The notes: generated by a model from the letters alone, not told the origin. A stretch of 64,000 nt of DNA from Pontibacter mangrovi (GCF_006385705.1 NZ_VFRQ01000009.1:62001-126000), one strand, 5' to 3'; shown: positions 33,001 through 42,082, numbered from the stretch's first letter. A program made the numbers and translations.

Positions 33001-35029
33001 GATAGCCATTGCCCACGTTACAGCCATTCATCAGGATAATGGGGTATTTCCCTTTGTTCTTGTAATTGCTCACGGCACTCGAAACCAGGCCAATATCCAA
33101 GTCCACGCCTCCTGTTCCGCTGTGCCCAAAAAAAGTAATTAAAGAGAGCCCCTCGTTCACCTCCGGCGCTACATCCAGGCGCTCTGTCACATCGCTTAGG
33201 TTCTGCCTCGTTTTCTCAATTACACGGGCACCCAATAAAGGGCCTTCTGCCATGCTTGTATACTTCGCTATGTATTCAGCGAACTTTTTTATCTCGTCTG
33301 GAGCGTGCCCTCCACTTAAGTGAAGGACATTTTTTCTCCAGGCAAGCCCGTCCGGCGTTGCCTCATACTCTTTTACCTTGTTCAGGTAGCTGATCACCTC
33401 TTCAGGGGAGGTAGAGAAAATACGCCCCGTGGCTATTTTTGGCGCAAAGCTGTTATGCCTGAAATCTGCGGAGAAAAGCACATCAGATGCCGGGAAGCCG
33501 GCTGTGGGCACCAGATCATAGGCTCTATCTTCCGGGTTTCTGTAGTTAAAGAAACTGCGCTCGTGCACTTCCACGCCTTTGCCCATTAAAAGCATGTGCT
33601 TAGGCCGTGCCGATGTAAGCATGAAAGAAGAAAAACGGCGTATCGCATTCGGAGAGAACTCCCCGTAATGGAACTGGTTCACCAAATCGCTTACAAAAAC
33701 CAGCAGCGTATCGTAGCCTCCGCCGGCAGGGGATTTGCGATATACGGCATACTCCTGCGGAGCAGGCAACGAGCTACCCTTGGCTGGTCGCATCAAGCGC
33801 TTATTCGTAACGATCAGGTAGTTAAAGTTTTCTGGCTGTATGTTTCTAAAGCTGATGCCTTTAGCATAGGCAGCAGGCGTTAGCGGTGTGGCCGTGTTGG
33901 AGAGCAAAAGCTTGTGACTGGTTTCTGCCTGCTCCAGCACATAGCCTTTGCCGTTTCCATTGGCATACCCCGAGATTTTAACCACGTTTGAAGGGTCGCT
34001 TACATCATAGGCCACCACAGTGGCGGGCGCTCCGGCAAACTGGTAGTAGAGCGGCGAAGCACGCAAAGAGTCCGTAAACACCACCGTGTTGTTTTGGGTA
34101 TAAATACCCTTTTGCGGGAAGGTAACCTCGGCATAGCTTACCCCATAGTCTGTCGGGCTTTCTGTGTTAACGGCATAAGACACGAACTGCAGCGGCAGCT
34201 TTCCTTCCGCCAGGTTTATATCCGTGAAACTTAAGCTATGGGATGAGCGGCTGTAACTGTTTGCGGGAAATTCTACCGTAGCTAACAAGCGCGCAGTGCC
34301 ATTCACAGAGCTCACTTCCACTTTATGTTTCCCGTCATAGGGCCCAACGATGGTTAAGTCCAGTTTTGGTGCCGGACCGGTGGGTTCTGCGTTTGTGATG
34401 CCGGTTACCGTGAAAGTCTTTTTTTTGTTGTTTATGACGGATGTGAAGCCCTCTGCTTTATCCATCCAGGACATCCTGCTGGAAGAATAGGTTGGGCCAT
34501 AGCTATAGTTGGTTGTCTGCAACAGCAAGGCCTTCGCCCAGTGGTAAGGCTCCGGCGTCAGACCATTGGGGCTGGGGTTCACCTCCCGCATGCGCTTGTT
34601 GTTGCCGGCCGGGTTCACAGTCAGAAAATAAGCAGCTGTATCGGTGTACATGCTGTAGAGCTGGTGCGCCTGGTCCGAAGGATTCTTATACAGTTCCTGG
34701 TCCAGCGCGCCGTCGTTTCGCTCGCCGTAAAACTCCAGGTAGTCCTGCTGGTCCAGCCTGCCATCGGCTTCGCCAGCCACGTAAATGGCCAGCTCCTTCC
34801 CGCGGCGGAAGAGCTGCAGGTGCTGCGGGTTTACGTTAGCCAGGCCCAGCTGCTGCAGGTAATTGTAGTCCAGCTTATACAGGCCCGTTTCGGTTACCTG
34901 CAGCTTATGGTAGGTTTTAGAATAGTCAATCCATTCGTTACCGTATACTTCCTGCGCTTTGGCTGTACCTGCCGTCAAGTATAGCAGAACCAGAAATAGA
35001 GCCGACAGAAATCTTTTCATACTATTCAT
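30011..35029 (-). CDS. porU: Type IX secretion system sortase PorU (C25 peptidase)
   Basis: Gingipain-fold (C25) cysteine protease at the cell surface. It removes the C-terminal signal of T9SS cargo and attaches cargo to A-LPS. The 1672 residues start with a signal peptide ending TAKAQ. The catalytic pair is in FFGHSG (His about 636) and LMNGCNVGN (Cys about 670). Beta-rich domains follow, and a C-terminal T9SS-type domain begins FYPFPNPFS and contains YAWDGTDMYGDKLANGVYLY. It is longer than the Porphyromonas protein (about 1160 residues), as in many Cytophagales. It is 32 bp downstream of porV. Confidence 0.95.
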   Translation of the reverse strand: MNSMKRFLSALFLVLLYLTAGTAKAQEVYGNEWIDYSKTYHKLQVTETGLYKLDYNYLQQLGLANVNPQHLQLFRRGKELAIYVAGEADGRLDQQDYLEFYGERNDGALDQELYKNPSDQAHQLYSMYTDTAAYFLTVNPAGNNKRMREVNPSPNGLTPEPYHWAKALLLQTTNYSYGPTYSSSRMSWMDKAEGFTSVINNKKKTFTVTGITNAEPTGPAPKLDLTIVGPYDGKHKVEVSSVNGTARLLATVEFPANSYSRSSHSLSFTDINLAEGKLPLQFVSYAVNTESPTDYGVSYAEVTFPQKGIYTQNNTVVFTDSLRASPLYYQFAGAPATVVAYDVSDPSNVVKISGYANGNGKGYVLEQAETSHKLLLSNTATPLTPAAYAKGISFRNIQPENFNYLIVTNKRLMRPAKGSSLPAPQEYAVYRKSPAGGGYDTLLVFVSDLVNQFHYGEFSPNAIRRFSSFMLTSARPKHMLLMGKGVEVHERSFFNYRNPEDRAYDLVPTAGFPASDVLFSADFRHNSFAPKIATGRIFSTSPEEVISYLNKVKEYEATPDGLAWRKNVLHLSGGHAPDEIKKFAEYIAKYTSMAEGPLLGARVIEKTRQNLSDVTERLDVAPEVNEGLSLITFFGHSGTGGVDLDIGLVSSAVSNYKNKGKYPIILMNGCNVGNGYQKSSPSFGEDWINTADKGAIAFMAQVAAGYPELLDYYSENFYQVALQEEPFFGSTIGEIQQEVIKRELAKGTSWYWLNIAMVYQIALQGDPAVRMYGPEKPDYLIKENSFSLKGKNGDAGSAVSDSLVLSFDGQNFGKAILQPIYASVKRTLPSGEIVQTDSILVDPILHTSRVSLTLPNKGLESAGINIFEVKLDSPDAVEELKEDNNTAVFQKYISESGLAVVSPRKYGVVGTDKATLAVQASLFGSKRDVFFQVDTSATFSSPWLKSTTVANTGFASWEVPMINSTPPDSTVYFWRARFREFQPGEDTVWVNSSFRHIPAVTAGWSQSHKGQFTEASLQGVDSLDQQTGIWKLSTVRKFISMKTVGGELRYKEPPHGFFIDGAQQMSWRCGYPAYHPFPRFFLVAFNNITLEPVTDLPGVPLCSYTPYLFDTNNLTKAANVAKIKKFIDAVPEGYYVAVMSINNVPFDNLPEDAKAAFRSIGSELIDQLKTGDPFAIMGVKGAAPGTAQEMTYSPEEAERDGGTPRNSQDIVLDVTLRSNRNAGTITSTTIGPALRWKSLHHNVVDYDGGQDEYTLSLIGITAAGQEEVLEKDITSKSLDISSISASQYPSLKLSLFVSDSVARTAPQLKEWFVLYDPLPEGIVRPDLVKADEEELTKQASGGRIKVPMAFQNVSTTSFTDSLTVEAVLRGEGISATTSRFKIKPVEAGETVYFDYEVLTEPLDGNYTLSLYVNPELLPEQVFTNNIYEVSFNVKSKLHPIMDVAFDGIHILDGDIVSPSPLISVTVKDENSHVFLQDPSKMSLVLLTPEEGDKEIELMDNPEVVYTPATETSDFKLEYKPALLPDGKYTLQVRAQDAAGRDSGVSPYKIGFEVVSESSISNFYPFPNPFSTKTNFIFTITGSTIPEHIKIQILTITGKVVKEIMKEELGPLRIGNNKTAYAWDGTDMYGDKLANGVYLYRVIMSKGAEEMKHRNTFGDGAFKNGYGKLYILR

Positions 35030-35061
35030 CTATTCTATGTGCTGATGCGGAACGTTCTAAA

Positions 35062-36159
35062 TTAATCAAAGGAATAACCGAGGGAGACGATGACAGAAGA
35101 GGTATTTTCGCTGCCCACGGCATTGTTTTCTCCGTTATTGATGCGCGAAAGGGCCAAATCCAGGTTTAAGCCACCTGTTTTTATACCCACGCCAAAGTTT
35201 GGCTGCACATGCTTCTGGGTAGTACCGTCAAAGCGCTGCGTCTCCTGTATGTTGTTGAGGCCGGCCCTTACAAAAACAGAATTGGCATAGGCTAGCTCCA
35301 GGCCGATATGCGGGTCTACAGAAACCGGGTCTGACTTTAGCAGCACGTTGCGCTTGCCGTCAAAGGTAAAATCAATGTCCGTGGCCAGCATGGCCGTAAA
35401 ATCATCGGTAAACCGGAAGGAACGGCCCACGCCAAGTATAACGCGCGGCAGGGTGAGCTCGGTGGTATTTTCAGGCAGGTCGTTTCCGGTTTGCAGGTAA
35501 GCCTCCTCCAGTTCGTCCACGTTGTGCGTCCAGGCGGTAAAGGTGGTGGTGATATCTTTGGCCATCAGGCCAAACTGCCAGTTGCCGCGCTGCAGCTGCG
35601 CCCCGGCATCAATGCCAAAGCCGTAGGCATCGGCAAAGTCGCCCACATTGCGGTAAATGATTTTAGCGCTCGCCCCCAATTGAAGCCCCTCGATCAGGTT
35701 GCTCTTGCGGGCATAGGAGAGCAGCATGGCGTAATCGGCCACTGAGAAGAAGCGGATGCTGTCGTATTGAATGTAGCCATACTCGTTCTGCAGGCGGCGG
35801 GTGTCGGCAATATCATCCACCCCTACTCTTATTATGGATACAGCCAGAGCACTGCTGGAGTCCAGGGGCATGGCAAAGCTGCCGAAGTCGTTTTTGGCGA
35901 TGCCGGCAAAGAGCTCCGAGTGCATCAGGCTCACGTTATACTTGTTGGGCAGGCGCAGCAGGCCGGCAGGGTTCCAGTAACCGGCAGTGGCATCCTCGGC
36001 CAGCGCCGACTGCACATTGCCCATCCCCAGCGCCCTGGCGCCTACGCCCAGGTTCAGAAACTCATTGCTATACTTCGGGGTGGATACCTGGGCCTCGGCC
36101 GCCGACCAGGTCAGCAGAAAAAGAGCCGCGAGCAGGCAGCGAAGCAGAAAATCTTTCAT
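35062..36159 (-). CDS. porV: Type IX secretion system outer-membrane protein PorV
   Basis: FadL-like beta-barrel that shuttles folded cargo from the SprA translocon to the PorU sortase complex. 365 residues with a signal peptide (cleavage near AEAQ). The family start GVGARALGMGNVQSALAEDATAGYWNPAGL is followed by alternating barrel strands, and the protein ends in LGYSFD. The porV-porU pairing in one transcript is characteristic of Bacteroidota. It diverges from the PadR gene across 284 bp. Confidence 0.96.
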   Translation of the reverse strand: MKDFLLRCLLAALFLLTWSAAEAQVSTPKYSNEFLNLGVGARALGMGNVQSALAEDATAGYWNPAGLLRLPNKYNVSLMHSELFAGIAKNDFGSFAMPLDSSSALAVSIIRVGVDDIADTRRLQNEYGYIQYDSIRFFSVADYAMLLSYARKSNLIEGLQLGASAKIIYRNVGDFADAYGFGIDAGAQLQRGNWQFGLMAKDITTTFTAWTHNVDELEEAYLQTGNDLPENTTELTLPRVILGVGRSFRFTDDFTAMLATDIDFTFDGKRNVLLKSDPVSVDPHIGLELAYANSVFVRAGLNNIQETQRFDGTTQKHVQPNFGVGIKTGGLNLDLALSRINNGENNAVGSENTSSVIVSLGYSFD

Positions 36160-36382
36160 GCTTGGTAGTAAAGGTTATTATCAGAAATCGGTTTTTTTAT
36201 TTTGTACTTACCAAAGTTGGCCTAAATAAGCTCCTAAGGCATTTTTTGCCCTTCCTTAACACGAGGCGCGATTTTTTAGTTGACTCCGGCTCCATTTTAT
36301 TTTATCCAAAATTAATCATTTAAAATAATAATTGCCCCACCGGCAAAACCATTCTAAAAAAAGGGCGTAAAGAAATTTAAAC

Positions 36383-36419
36383 AGTACCTTGCGTTACATA
36401 GTACCTTATTATATCTTTG
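36383..36419 (+). promoter_or_regulatory. PadR-gene promoter with direct repeats
   Basis: TTG (36389-36391), 20 bases, then TATCTTTG (36412-36419) matches the Bacteroidota promoter consensus. The octamer AGTACCTT occurs at 36383-36390, overlapping the -33 box, and again at 36400-36407 in the spacer, one 17-bp period apart. This layout suits repression by the PadR protein encoded 24 bp downstream. Confidence 0.65.
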
Positions 36420-36443
36420 CCTCAACATTATAACGGAATCATC

Positions 36444-36782
36444 ATGAAAGTAGAAAACACACAAGTGCAGATGCGGAAGGGAATTCTGGAATTCTGCATC
36501 CTGGAGATTATCTCTCGTGGTGAAGTTTATGCGTCTGATATGCTAGAAGAGCTCACAGCGGCCAAAATGATCGTTGTGGAGGGTACGCTCTACCCCCTGC
36601 TCACCCGCCTGAAGAACGCGCAGCTTCTGGAATACAACTGGGTCGAGTCCACCTCCGGCCCGCCACGAAAGTATTACCGCCTCACCGACACCGGCAAAGC
36701 GTTTCTGGACCAACTCCGGCAAACCTGGTCCGAGCTAGTTGACTCCACAGAATACATTATCCGAAACAAGAAAGCCCAGTAA
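36444..36782 (+). CDS. PadR-family transcriptional regulator
   Basis: 112 residues from the ATG at 36444; the frame extends 27 bp upstream only through a TTG inside or next to the promoter. A winged helix-turn-helix reads MRKGILEFCILEIISRGEVYASDM, then VVEGTLYPLLTRLKNAQLL and GPPRKYYRLTDTG, the PadR signature. It lies 2 bp upstream of the PspC-domain gene, the usual Bacteroidota pairing. It is inferred to repress its own operon through the repeats at 36383-36407 until an envelope or ligand signal appears. Confidence 0.94.
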   Translation: MKVENTQVQMRKGILEFCILEIISRGEVYASDMLEELTAAKMIVVEGTLYPLLTRLKNAQLLEYNWVESTSGPPRKYYRLTDTGKAFLDQLRQTWSELVDSTEYIIRNKKAQ

Positions 36783-36784
36783 TC

Positions 36785-39295
36785 ATGAAAAAGAACATAA
36801 GTATAAACTTGCAAGGCATCATTTTCCAGATTGAGGAAGATGGGTATGAGCAGCTTAGCCGCTACCTCGCCTCTATCAGAACATACTTTTCTAACTATGA
36901 GGGCCACGAGGAGATTGTAGCAGACATTGAGGCCCGTATCGCCGAGATCTTTTCTGGCAGGGTCTCGCCGGCAAAGCAGGTGATCACGCAGGAGGACGTG
37001 CAGTACCTGATCGTGCGCATGGGCAATGTAACAGACTTTGAGGTAGAGGAAGCCTTGGAGGAAGAAGCCTATACCTCCGGTAGCGCCGGAACTGGAGCTG
37101 CCGCTGGACCGGAGGCAGCGCAGGCCGCTGCAGGCCCTAAAAAACTGTACCGCGACCTCAACAACAAGGTCATAGCCGGGGTTTCCTCAGGCATTGCCAA
37201 CTATCTGAGTATCGACCCGCTCTGGATACGCCTGTTCTTTGTGTTGCTGGTGCTGTTAGGCATCGCTTCGGCGGGCATTTCTGCCGCCACGGGAGTTATC
37301 ATTTATGTTGTCCTTTGGATTGCCATGCCCGAAAGCGCGGTGCTGCCTGAAACAAAGGTGCGCAAACTCTTCCGCGACCCGGACGACAAAAAGCTGGCCG
37401 GTGTATCCTCTGGCATCGCCAAGTACTTTGGCATCGATGTGGCGGTGGTTCGCCTGCTGTTCCTGATATCGATCTTCCTTGGCGGCTTCGGCATCATCGC
37501 CTACATCGTGCTCTGGATCGCCATGCCCGAGGCCGTTACCCTGACCGAGCGCATGCAAATGCAGGGCGACCCCGTAACGCTGGCGGGCATTGAGAGAACG
37601 CTGAAGGACAACCTGAACATGCGCGACAGCAACGGCGAGGAAAGCACGCTGGCAAAGCTCATCCTACTGCCCATCCGCCTGGTAGCGCAGGTCATTAACT
37701 GGCTTGGCCGTGCGCTGGGCCCAGTGCTGGCTTTTCTGGTAACCCTGATACGTATTTCGGCCGGTGTTATACTTCTGGTGGTGTCTATTGGCCTTACCAT
37801 TGCCCTGTTCACCACGTTTTTCGTTTCACTTGGCCTTGTTGATGAAGCACAGTATGTAAACCTTGGTGATTTTCCGGCCTCCGTGTTTCTCGGGGGCTTT
37901 CCCAGGCTCGGATTGGTGGCAGGCTTCTTTGTAGGGCTCATTCCGCTTCTACTGCTGATCGTGCTGGGGCTAAGCCTGCTGATAAAGCGAACCTTCATGA
38001 AGCCGATTGTAGGCTGGTCGATGTTTGGCGTGTGGCTGGTGGCACTGTTCACCATGATCGCTACGATCGTTATGTTCAGCGGCAATTTCCGCCGCACCGG
38101 CGAAGTGGTAACGACTAAAACCGTGCCGGCAGGAGACATCAAGACGCTTACGCTGGATGCCTACGACACCGGCCTGGACTATGACAATGTATACATTGAA
38201 GTAAAGGAAGGCAATGGACCGGATGTGCAGATCCTGCAGCGAACGGAGGCAAAAGGCCGCACCGAGGAAGAGGCCAAGGAAAACGCCCGCATGATCTCCT
38301 ATAACGTTGTGCTGAAGGACTCGACCCTGCGTTTTGACGACAGCTATGAGTTTAAGCCGGGGGCAACCTTCCGCAAGCAGGAGCTTAGCCTGGTGCTGCA
38401 GTTGCCCAAAGACAAGCCGCTGCGCCTCACCCGCGACTTTACCTACCTGCTGCCCAGCGCCGCGCTGGAAGGCGACTACAGCCGCGAAAAGATTGCTCGT
38501 AACACCTGGCAAGTGAGCGGAGACCGCCTAACCTGCCTTACCTGCGCCTCCGATACCCTGGACACAGACACGGAAGAGGAGTTTAGCATGCATGTGGACA
38601 TGGATGAGGAGCACAGCTCGATTGAGATGAACGGCAGGGTGCTGTTGGACGAGAGCGAGTACAGCAGCAACGTCCGCAGCTTTAACTTCCGCGACTTCAA
38701 CCGCCTTACCATCAGCGGGCCTTACCATGTGCAGCTGCGCCAGGGCAACGACTACAGCGTGCAGGTACGCGCCGAGGACAAAGCGATGAACCGCATCGAA
38801 ATGGACCTGAGCGGGAATGAGCTGGAGATCAGCACGGAGGAGAAGTTCTTCAGCATTTTTGATGACCGCAAGCCTGTGCTGATTCAGATCACTGCTCCCA
38901 ACCTTGATAACATTGAACTGAACGGCGCCATCAAGGCTGACTTGGGAAGCCTGAGGGCAGACGATTTGCGCATGAATTTCTCGGGTGCGATACAGACAGT
39001 GGCCAATGTGGATGTGCGCAACCTGCGCGTGGATGCCTCTGGTGCCACCATCAGCAAGTTTACCGGCAAAGCCGACCGCTTTGAGCTTGATGCCACCGGA
39101 GCCTGCGGCGTAGACGCTGATAACCTGGAAGCTCGCTTTGTTGACGTGGATGTGACCGGAGCCGGGGTGGCCGAAGTATACGCCACCAAAACCCTGCGTG
39201 CCGACGCCTCCGGCACCAGCCGCATCGTGTACCGCGGCAACCCGGAAGATACCATTATCGACACTTCTGGCCCAAGCAGCGTAAAGCGTCGCTAA
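36785..39295 (+). CDS. Tandem PspC-domain membrane protein with GIN/adhesin-head C-terminus
   Basis: 836 residues. A soluble N-terminal region of about 120 precedes two PspC domains (about 120-178 and 188-248), each with KL(Y/F)RD...GVSSGIA.Y and ending in VLWIAMPE. Four or so membrane spans follow between about 300 and 440. The C-terminal part (about 645-835) has the DUF2807 'GIN' beta-solenoid repeats (LTISGPYHVQLRQG and repeated V-DASG-type turns). PspC proteins monitor inner-membrane stress. The solenoid half probably lies in the periplasm. Substrate and trigger are unknown. Forms a two-gene operon with the PadR gene. Confidence 0.88.
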   Translation: MKKNISINLQGIIFQIEEDGYEQLSRYLASIRTYFSNYEGHEEIVADIEARIAEIFSGRVSPAKQVITQEDVQYLIVRMGNVTDFEVEEALEEEAYTSGSAGTGAAAGPEAAQAAAGPKKLYRDLNNKVIAGVSSGIANYLSIDPLWIRLFFVLLVLLGIASAGISAATGVIIYVVLWIAMPESAVLPETKVRKLFRDPDDKKLAGVSSGIAKYFGIDVAVVRLLFLISIFLGGFGIIAYIVLWIAMPEAVTLTERMQMQGDPVTLAGIERTLKDNLNMRDSNGEESTLAKLILLPIRLVAQVINWLGRALGPVLAFLVTLIRISAGVILLVVSIGLTIALFTTFFVSLGLVDEAQYVNLGDFPASVFLGGFPRLGLVAGFFVGLIPLLLLIVLGLSLLIKRTFMKPIVGWSMFGVWLVALFTMIATIVMFSGNFRRTGEVVTTKTVPAGDIKTLTLDAYDTGLDYDNVYIEVKEGNGPDVQILQRTEAKGRTEEEAKENARMISYNVVLKDSTLRFDDSYEFKPGATFRKQELSLVLQLPKDKPLRLTRDFTYLLPSAALEGDYSREKIARNTWQVSGDRLTCLTCASDTLDTDTEEEFSMHVDMDEEHSSIEMNGRVLLDESEYSSNVRSFNFRDFNRLTISGPYHVQLRQGNDYSVQVRAEDKAMNRIEMDLSGNELEISTEEKFFSIFDDRKPVLIQITAPNLDNIELNGAIKADLGSLRADDLRMNFSGAIQTVANVDVRNLRVDASGATISKFTGKADRFELDATGACGVDADNLEARFVDVDVTGAGVAEVYATKTLRADASGTSRIVYRGNPEDTIIDTSGPSSVKRR

Positions 39296-39582
39296 TTTTT
39301 GGAGCAAAGTCAGGCGAGGAAGTATAGTTCTGGTCTGATTTTGCCTCGCAAGTGCCCTTAGTACAAAATAAAACTTTATACTAAAATAATTATACGGCCG
39401 TTATAGCCATACATTGTAGATAATGTTTGTTTAGTTGTTTGAGTGAATTGGCGGAGCCCCGGACTTTTATACTTCATGTAAAAAGGTCTCGGCTCCGTCT
39501 CCCTCTCCTCCCCCGCCTGCTTTTCAGCCGCACCCCTTGCCTTATACTTTCCCTAGTACAGATTTCTTAAAGTAAACACTGC

Positions 39583-40452
39583 ATGAAAAAGCCTATACTT
39601 TTGCTGCTCGCAACAGCAGCTGCCGCTATACTTCCTGAGGCTAAAGTTTGCGCACAAGAAGCACCATGCCACCATAAGATACTGCGTTATAAAACATGGC
39701 AACAAACTCCTGCTACTGCGTGGAATCTAAGCATAGACACGCCCACCGGCGGCAAACTACGCTATTTGGGCGCAGAGCATTCCACTGATACCTCTCACAG
39801 CCAGTTTCAGATCATAAAAGAAAACTGGGAGGCGCTGCATCCCACCATTGCCTTTTTTGAGGGACCAGACAGAGGCATAGCCGCTACAGAACAGGAAACA
39901 ATAAGCCAGTTGGGAGAGTCAGGGTATGTGCGGTATCTAGCTAAAGCCAGCGGCATAAAGACCCGAAGCCTGGAGCCAGGGCCGCAGGAGGAGGTAGACT
40001 ACCTGCTCTCGCTCGAAAAGTTCACGCCAGAGCAGGTCAAACTGTTTTTTATACTTCGGGAGGCCAGCAGGCTGCGCGAGCGCAAGGGCATGAACGAGGA
40101 AGAGATCAAAGAGGCCATCGCCCAGCTACTGCCCAAGGCCGACCAGCTGATTCCGGCATTGGCAGGTGTACTGCCCGACACGGCCTCGCTGCAACCTGCT
40201 TTTGAGAAATATTGGGCAAGGCAAGGCGAATGGTGGCAGGCGCCCGCTCATTGGTTCGATCCCCTCAAAGACGGTAAGGAAACAGGCGGCAACTTTACTA
40301 ACGAAATAAACACCCACAGCAGCGATTTCCGTAACTTACACATGTACAGAATCTTGACGGAAGCAGTACAGCAAGGGGAGCGTGTGTTGGCCGTGGTCGG
40401 CCGGAATCACGTGCCAATGCAGGCCGAGGCAATACGCTGTGAATTAGAGTAA
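39583..40452 (+). CDS. Exported TraB/TIKI-like protein
   Basis: 289 residues with a signal peptide (cleavage near VCAQ). YLGAEHSTDT includes the GxxH motif (His66), AFFEGP holds Glu93, and VVGRNHVP near the C-terminus has a second His (276). These match the spaced GxxH / E / GxxH pattern of the TraB/TIKI superfamily, whose animal members are Wnt-cleaving metalloproteases. Bacterial members are mostly uncharacterised. Activity here is inferred only from these residues. It is followed by a hairpin that overlaps the stop of the converging cca gene. Confidence 0.7.
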   Translation: MKKPILLLLATAAAAILPEAKVCAQEAPCHHKILRYKTWQQTPATAWNLSIDTPTGGKLRYLGAEHSTDTSHSQFQIIKENWEALHPTIAFFEGPDRGIAATEQETISQLGESGYVRYLAKASGIKTRSLEPGPQEEVDYLLSLEKFTPEQVKLFFILREASRLRERKGMNEEEIKEAIAQLLPKADQLIPALAGVLPDTASLQPAFEKYWARQGEWWQAPAHWFDPLKDGKETGGNFTNEINTHSSDFRNLHMYRILTEAVQQGERVLAVVGRNHVPMQAEAIRCELE

Positions 40453-40461
40453 AGCACTAGC

Positions 40462-40491
40462 GGGAGTGGGCGTTAACGCTACTCCCCTTTT
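40462..40491. terminator. Terminator between converging TIKI-like and cca genes
   Basis: GGGAGT (40462-40467) pairs with ACTCCC (40481-40486), and the palindrome GCGTTAACGC (40470-40479) extends the stem. T's follow at 40488-40491. The hairpin overlaps the cca stop codon at 40479-40481. Its main use is for the plus-strand gene. Confidence 0.6.
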
Positions 40492-41924
40492 CCTGACAAA
40501 GCCTTTTTGTTGACGACAACTAGCCCTTTCTGCTCTCCCAGGTTCAGCATAAAAGCATAGGCTTCGTCAAATTCGTTTTTCACCTTGCCTTCCAGTATCG
40601 CCTCCGTCAAGGCTTCCTTAATCTCACCCACCGCCTTGGAAGGCTTTAGCCCAAACGTTTCCATGATAAGCTCGCCTGTGATGACCGGCTGGAAATTTCG
40701 CAGCTTGTCGCTCTCCTCCACCTCCACCAGGCGTTTCTCCACCTTGTCGAAGTTCTGCAGGTAGCGCTTTACCTTGGTGTCGTTTTTGGAGGTGATGTCG
40801 GCGCGGCAAAGCTTCATCAGGGCATCAATATCGTCGCCGGCCTCAAACAGCAGCCTGCGGATGGCCGAGTCGGTCACGGTTTCCTTTACCAGGGCGATAG
40901 GGCGCAGGTGCAGGCGCACGAGCTTCTGCACAAACTTCATGTGCTCGTTCAGGGGCAGCTTCAGGTCGCGGAACAGGCGGGGCACCATGCGGGCGCCACG
41001 GTCCTCGTGGCCATGGAAGGTCCAGCCGGCCTTGGGGTGGTAGCGCTTGGTGTCGGGCTTGGCAATGTCGTGCATGATGGCCGACCAGCGCAGCCACAGG
41101 TCATCCGATACCTGTGCCACATTGTCAAGCACCTGCAAGGTATGGTAGAAGTTATCCTTGTGTGAGTTCCCGTTGATGGTCTCCACGCCCTGCAGCTCCA
41201 CCATTTTCGGGAAGATGAGCTGCAGCAGGCCGGAGGTGAACAGCAGCTTAAAGCCATAGCTAGGGGTAGGCGAAAGTATGATCTTGTTCAGCTCGTCCGT
41301 AATCCGCTCCTGCGACACAATTTTAATGCGCTCTTTATTGTCCATGATCGCATCAAACGTATCCGGGTCGATGTCGAAACCCAGTTGGGAGGCAAAGCGA
41401 ATGGCGCGCATCATGCGCAAGGGATCGTCGGAGAAAGTGATGCCCGGCTCCAGCGGCGTTCGGATGATCTTACGGCGCATGTCTTTGGTGCCGTTAAATT
41501 CATCTATCAGCTCGCCATAGTTGTCTTTGTTCAGGCTGATGCCGAGGGCGTTGATGGTAAAGTCACGGCGTTTCAGGTCGTCGTCCAGCGTGCCCTGCTC
41601 CACCTCCGGCTTGCGCGAGTGCTCACGGTACGACTCCTTGCGGGCTCCCACAAACTCCACCTCCCACTCCCCCGAGCGCAACATGGCCGTTCCGAAGTTC
41701 TTAAAGATGGACACCTTGGGTTTGTGCGGCAGCTTTTGGGCCACCAGCGCCGCCAGCGAAATGCCGTCGCCCACACACACCACGTCTATGTCTTTGGATG
41801 GCCGTTTCAGCACCAGGTCCCTCACAAAACCACCGATTACATAGGCATCTACGCCCAATTCGCCGGCGGCCTCGGCTACAACATTAAAAATCGGGTGTTC
41901 GGGTAACTGTACTTTCTCCATCAT
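40479..41924 (-). CDS. cca: CCA tRNA nucleotidyltransferase / poly(A) polymerase family, with HD domain
   Basis: Adds or repairs the 3' CCA of tRNAs. About 481 residues from the ATG at 41924; the open frame extends to 41993 without a better start. The nucleotidyltransferase domain shows VIGGFVRDLVL, DIDVV and RRDFTINALG. An HD domain follows (YHTLQVL then MHDIAKP and HGHEDRGA). A CCA-adding rather than poly(A) role is inferred because a cca gene is essential and RRDFTINA fits. A 158-bp gap separates it from tsaC upstream. Confidence 0.92.
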   Translation of the reverse strand: MMEKVQLPEHPIFNVVAEAAGELGVDAYVIGGFVRDLVLKRPSKDIDVVCVGDGISLAALVAQKLPHKPKVSIFKNFGTAMLRSGEWEVEFVGARKESYREHSRKPEVEQGTLDDDLKRRDFTINALGISLNKDNYGELIDEFNGTKDMRRKIIRTPLEPGITFSDDPLRMMRAIRFASQLGFDIDPDTFDAIMDNKERIKIVSQERITDELNKIILSPTPSYGFKLLFTSGLLQLIFPKMVELQGVETINGNSHKDNFYHTLQVLDNVAQVSDDLWLRWSAIMHDIAKPDTKRYHPKAGWTFHGHEDRGARMVPRLFRDLKLPLNEHMKFVQKLVRLHLRPIALVKETVTDSAIRRLLFEAGDDIDALMKLCRADITSKNDTKVKRYLQNFDKVEKRLVEVEESDKLRNFQPVITGELIMETFGLKPSKAVGEIKEALTEAILEGKVKNEFDEAYAFMLNLGEQKGLVVVNKKALSGKGE

Positions 41925-42082
41925 AGGTAAAATCAAAAACCTCAGGCTACTGCAGCGCGGCCTGAGGCACAAAAATACGCATAACCGGCTCAATAAAGAA
42001 AACGGCTACACGTTCACCTCGCTATCTATTTAGTATCAACCTTTTATACTTTATCCGCAACGTATACTTGCTGCACCTGGCC

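Noticed and set aside
39451-39502. Imperfect hairpin with CGGAGCC/GGCTCCG ends between the PspC and TIKI-like genes
   Set aside because: Only 7 bp pair well across a long loop, with no T-run, and it is 150 bp from the gene end; not supported as a terminator.
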